NCBI GenBank assembly: GCA_031259905.1
Contig: JAIRKS010000107.1
Location: 1-9,240, forward strand
DNA length: 9,240 nt
From: Odoribacteraceae bacterium
GTDB lineage: Bacteria; Bacteroidota; Bacteroidia; Bacteroidales; Marinifilaceae
Direction of reading: 5' to 3'
Part shown: positions 7,400 through 9,240 of the stretch, piece after piece
How positions within the stretch are numbered: the first letter of the stretch is position 1
Layout: each line of letters starts with the position of its first letter
Notes under the pieces: generated by a model
Databases searched by the model: none
What the model was told of the DNA's origin: nothing
What the model saw: the letters and a program-made list of their open reading frames with translations, nothing else
Position numbers and translations under genes: made by a program

Positions 7400-8551
7400 A
7401 TGACAACAACCCGTGCAATGGCGATCCTCCTGGCAACCCTGCTATCGCCCGCGCTGCAAGCGCAACAGGAAACAAGCGACCCCAAAACGTGGAGTCCCGA
7501 ACGAATCGCGAGAGCCAAAGAAGTCAAATTCTCCACCGTCACCCTCTCCGCCGAAGAAATGGAAACCGCCCGACGGCAAATGGAAAACACCGGGCAAATC
7601 AACATCGAGAACATCCGGAAAGGCATCGTCGGCCCGCGCCCCGGCGACCCCTCCCCCCCCCTCTCCGCCACCGACATCAACGGGCGCGTCACCACCCTCG
7701 ACGACCTCCGCGGGAAATACATCCTCGTCGACGTCTGGGCCACCTGGTGCACCCCCTGCCGCGCCGAAATCCCCCACCTGCAAGCCCTGGAAGAGAAATT
7801 CAAGGACAAGGACATCGCCCTCGTCAGCATCTCCGTCGACGCCGACAAGCAAAAATGGAGCGAAACGATCAAGAACAACCACCTGACGGGCCTCCAGCTA
7901 TGGATCGGCCAGGAAAGCGACTTCGCCGCCGCCTACTCCATCAACGCCATCCCCCGCTTCATCCTCCTCGACAAGCAAGGGAACATCATCAGCCCCTACA
8001 TCACGCGTCGCCCCTCCGGCCCCGACCTCGCCCCCACCCTCGAGGCACTCCTCGACGGGAACATCGACGCCCCCACCGCCGCCGCCTACCTCAAAAACGG
8101 CTTCCCGCGCGAGAGCATCGCCGGGAAACCCGCCCCCGCCTTCCGCTACCCCGACATCAACGGCAAGGAACACGCCCTCGACGACTTCCGGGGCAAATAC
8201 CTCCTCGTCGACCTCTGGGCGACGTGGTGCGGCTTCTGCGTCCGGGAAATCCCCCACATGAAAACGCTCGAGGAAAAAATGGCAGGGAAAAACATCGCCC
8301 TCGTCAGCATCTCCGTCGACACCGACAAAAACGCCTGGGAAAAATACACCCGCGACAACCAGCTCCCCGGCATCCAGCTACACGCCGGCGACGACAAAAC
8401 CTTCACCGCGCCCTTCGACATCAACGGCATCCCCCGCTTCATCCTCCTCGACAGGCAGGGAAACGTCCTCGACCCGGACATGAAACTCCGCCCCTCGAAC
8501 CCCGCTCTCCTCCCCTACCTCGAAAGCCTCGAGGGCATCCACGCCTTCTGA
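7400..8551 (+). CDS. Exported protein with two tandem TlpA-type thioredoxin domains
   Basis: This 383-residue protein has a signal peptide ending ALQA (residue 21) with no lipobox Cys, so it is expected in the periplasm. After a helical, charged stretch (about 22-80) come two TlpA/AhpC-TSA-like thioredoxin domains. The first has WATWCTPC (Cys117, Cys120) and INAIPRFILLD. The second has WATWCGFC (Cys277, Cys280) and INGIPRFILLD. Both keep the two redox cysteines and the cis-proline (AIP/GIP), so both can be active thiol-disulfide domains. The two halves align at a constant 160-codon offset, an internal duplication. TlpA-like proteins reduce or exchange disulfides in exported proteins. Beside a SusCD operon it may serve substrate proteins or the outer-membrane components, but no partner can be named. 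It follows a 66-bp gap with a hairpin and is followed by a strong terminator, so it is probably the last gene of the operon. Confidence 0.93.
   Translation: MTTTRAMAILLATLLSPALQAQQETSDPKTWSPERIARAKEVKFSTVTLSAEEMETARRQMENTGQINIENIRKGIVGPRPGDPSPPLSATDINGRVTTLDDLRGKYILVDVWATWCTPCRAEIPHLQALEEKFKDKDIALVSISVDADKQKWSETIKNNHLTGLQLWIGQESDFAAAYSINAIPRFILLDKQGNIISPYITRRPSGPDLAPTLEALLDGNIDAPTAAAYLKNGFPRESIAGKPAPAFRYPDINGKEHALDDFRGKYLLVDLWATWCGFCVREIPHMKTLEEKMAGKNIALVSISVDTDKNAWEKYTRDNQLPGIQLHAGDDKTFTAPFDINGIPRFILLDRQGNVLDPDMKLRPSNPALLPYLESLEGIHAF
7653..7661 (+). repeat. Run of nine C inside the thioredoxin gene
   Basis: Positions 7653-7661 are nine consecutive C, encoding part of S-P-P-L at residues 85-88, just before the first thioredoxin domain. 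The run is within a very C-rich stretch. Homopolymers of this length can slip during replication. The frame is intact here. Confidence 0.8.
7812..8453 (+). repeat. Internal direct repeat of the thioredoxin gene (480-bp period)
   Basis: Exact nucleotide matches occur at a constant 480-bp offset. Positions 7812-7840 equal 8292-8320 (29 nt) and 7948-7973 equal 8428-8453 (26 nt), with shorter matches around WATWC. The offset equals 160 codons and joins equivalent positions of the two thioredoxin domains. This shows duplication within the gene. Confidence 0.85.
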
Positions 8552-8572
8552 CACCCCGCCATACAACTCCAA

Positions 8573-8609
8573 CGCCGGCGACAGGCTACTGTCGCCGGCG
8601 CGTTCTTTT
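8573..8609 (+). terminator. Strong intrinsic terminator after the thioredoxin gene
   Basis: CGCCGGCGACAG (8573-8584) and CTGTCGCCGGCG (8589-8600) form a perfect 12-bp GC-rich stem with a 4-nt loop GCTA. The T-rich CGTTCTTTTC follows at once. It begins 21 bp after the stop codon at 8551. This is the clear end of the operon and separates it from the repeat array downstream. Confidence 0.88.
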
Positions 8610-8641
8610 CCCGTCCCCCCTACCGCCGCCACCTCCCCCGG
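8610..8641. other. Short C-rich spacer between terminator and repeat array
   Basis: About 30 bp dominated by C (CCCGTCCCCCC, ACCTCCCCCG) joins the terminator to the first decayed repeat unit. I see no gene, promoter or dyad in it. Confidence 0.5.
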
Positions 8642-8664
8642 AAAGAGAAGCCTACTCCCCCGGC

Positions 8665-8684
8665 AAGAGAAGTCGACTTCTCTT
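8665..8684. repeat. Perfect 20-bp palindrome in the second array unit
   Basis: AAGAGAAGTCGACTTCTCTT at 8665-8684 equals its own reverse complement over all 20 positions. It is the only fully symmetric unit; most others are imperfect versions of the same dyad, centred on TCGA or an altered centre. It may be close to an ancestral unit. Confidence 0.85.
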
Positions 8685-9115
8685 ACAAGAGAAGCCTACT
8701 CCCCTTACAAGAGTAGCCTACTCCCCTAACAAAAGGGGCGACTCCTCTCACAAAAGGGGCGACTCCTTTCACAAAAGGGGCGACTCCTCTTGCAAGAGAA
8801 GCCTACTTCCCTTGCAAAAGGGGCGACTCCTCTCACAAAAGGGGCGACTCCTCTTGCAAAAGGGGCGACTCCTCTCACAAAAGGGGCGACTTACTTGATA
8901 AGAGTAGTCGACTTACCTTGCAAGAGAAGTCGACTTACCTGACAAGGGGAGTCGACTTACCTTACAAGGAGGGCGACTTACCTGACAAGGGGAGGCGACT
9001 TACCTCACAAGGGGAGGCGACTTACCTCACAAGGGGAGTCGACTTACCTTACAAGGGGAGTCGACTTACCTTACAAGGAGGGCGACTTACCTTATAAGGA
9101 GGGCGACTTACCTTA

Positions 9116-9201
9116 CAAGGGAAGTCGACTTACCTGACAAGGAGGGCGACTTACCTGACAAGGGAAGTCGACTTACCTGACAAGGAGGGCGACTTACCTG
9201 A
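9116..9201. repeat. 43-bp higher-order duplication within the array
   Basis: Positions 9116-9158 and 9159-9201 are identical over 43 bp. Each copy is one 22-bp unit (with GGGAAGTCGAC) followed by one 21-bp unit (with GGAGGGCGAC). A two-unit block was therefore duplicated as a whole, recently enough to show no differences. Confidence 0.88.
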
Positions 9202-9240
9202 CAAGGGGAGGCGACTTACCTTACAAGGAGGGCGACTTAC

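Larger units (their letters stand above)
8642..9240. repeat. Tandem array of near-palindromic 21/22-bp units, continuing beyond the window
   Basis: The stretch holds 27 complete head-to-tail units (15 of 22 bp, 12 of 21 bp) and a 17-bp partial unit at 9224-9240. The 3' consensus is AAGGGGAGTCGACTTACCTT plus a 2-nt joint, near-palindromic (16 of 20 positions match its reverse complement). Three flavours occur. Units with AAGAGAAGCCTACTCCCCTT lie mainly at the left edge (8642-8729, again at 8793). Units with AAAAGGGGCGACTCCTCT fill most of 8730-8898. TCGACTTACC or GCGACTTACC units fill 8899-9240. The 21- and 22-bp forms differ by one base in the left half, while the part from CGAC onward is fixed. 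Mixed lengths break every reading frame, so the array is non-coding. There are no unique spacers, so it is not CRISPR. I see no gene in this 599-bp stretch on either strand. Function unknown. Confidence 0.92.

Noticed and set aside
8642..8898. Repeat protein encoded by the 21-bp units (7-residue repeats such as KGRLLSQ)
   Set aside because: 22-bp units are mixed in and shift the frame. The open frame is only an extension of a stop-free shadow frame across the thioredoxin gene.
8642..9240. CRISPR array
   Set aside because: The units are contiguous 21/22-bp copies without unique spacers of constant length, and no cas gene is present.

Overview
The window reads as chromosomal DNA of a GC-rich member of the Bacteroidota, most likely order Bacteroidales. 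The evidence is a SusC/SusD outer-membrane pair, an upstream FecR-type anti-sigma tail, BACON and Lcl-type lipoproteins, TlpA-like periplasmic thioredoxins, and start codons preceded by short A-rich leaders without a strong Shine-Dalgarno sequence. This combination (FecR, STN-bearing SusC, SusD, Peptidase_Mx1-like lipoprotein, TlpA) resembles nutrient-uptake loci of Odoribacteraceae/Butyricimonas and relatives. The high GC and strong preference for C at third codon positions would also suit an Alistipes-like genome. I would not name a genus.

Layout, all on the + strand: 1-150 is the C-terminal end of a FecR-like anti-sigma regulator. 151-261 is a regulatory gap with two inverted repeats. 262-3948 is a SusC/RagA-type TonB-dependent transporter with an STN signalling domain. 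3959-5401 is its SusD/RagB-type lipoprotein partner. 5414-6388 is a lipoprotein resembling the Bacteroidota putative zinc metallopeptidase family but lacking HExxH. 6401-7333 is a BACON plus Lcl/DUF1566-type lipoprotein. 7341-7368 is a hairpin. 7400-8551 is an exported protein with two TlpA-type thioredoxin domains (CTPC and CGFC). 8573-8609 is a strong intrinsic terminator. 8642-9240 is a tandem array of near-palindromic 21/22-bp units that runs off the window edge.

The genes from 262 to 7333 are separated by only 10-12 bp and look like one operon. The thioredoxin gene follows a 66-bp gap holding a hairpin and is probably co-transcribed with attenuation. Inferred working model: substrate binding outside the cell by SusC/SusD is relayed through the STN domain to FecR and an ECF sigma factor that would lie upstream of the window. 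The induced operon makes the importer, two more probable surface lipoproteins, and a periplasmic thiol-disulfide protein. The substrate cannot be read from the sequence; there is no glycoside hydrolase here, so a peptide, protein or metal-chelate ligand is at least as likely as a glycan.

The least explained element is the terminal array. It has 27 complete units plus a partial one, each about two helical turns long, and no CRISPR-style spacers. It is non-coding by frame and shows signs of ongoing expansion.
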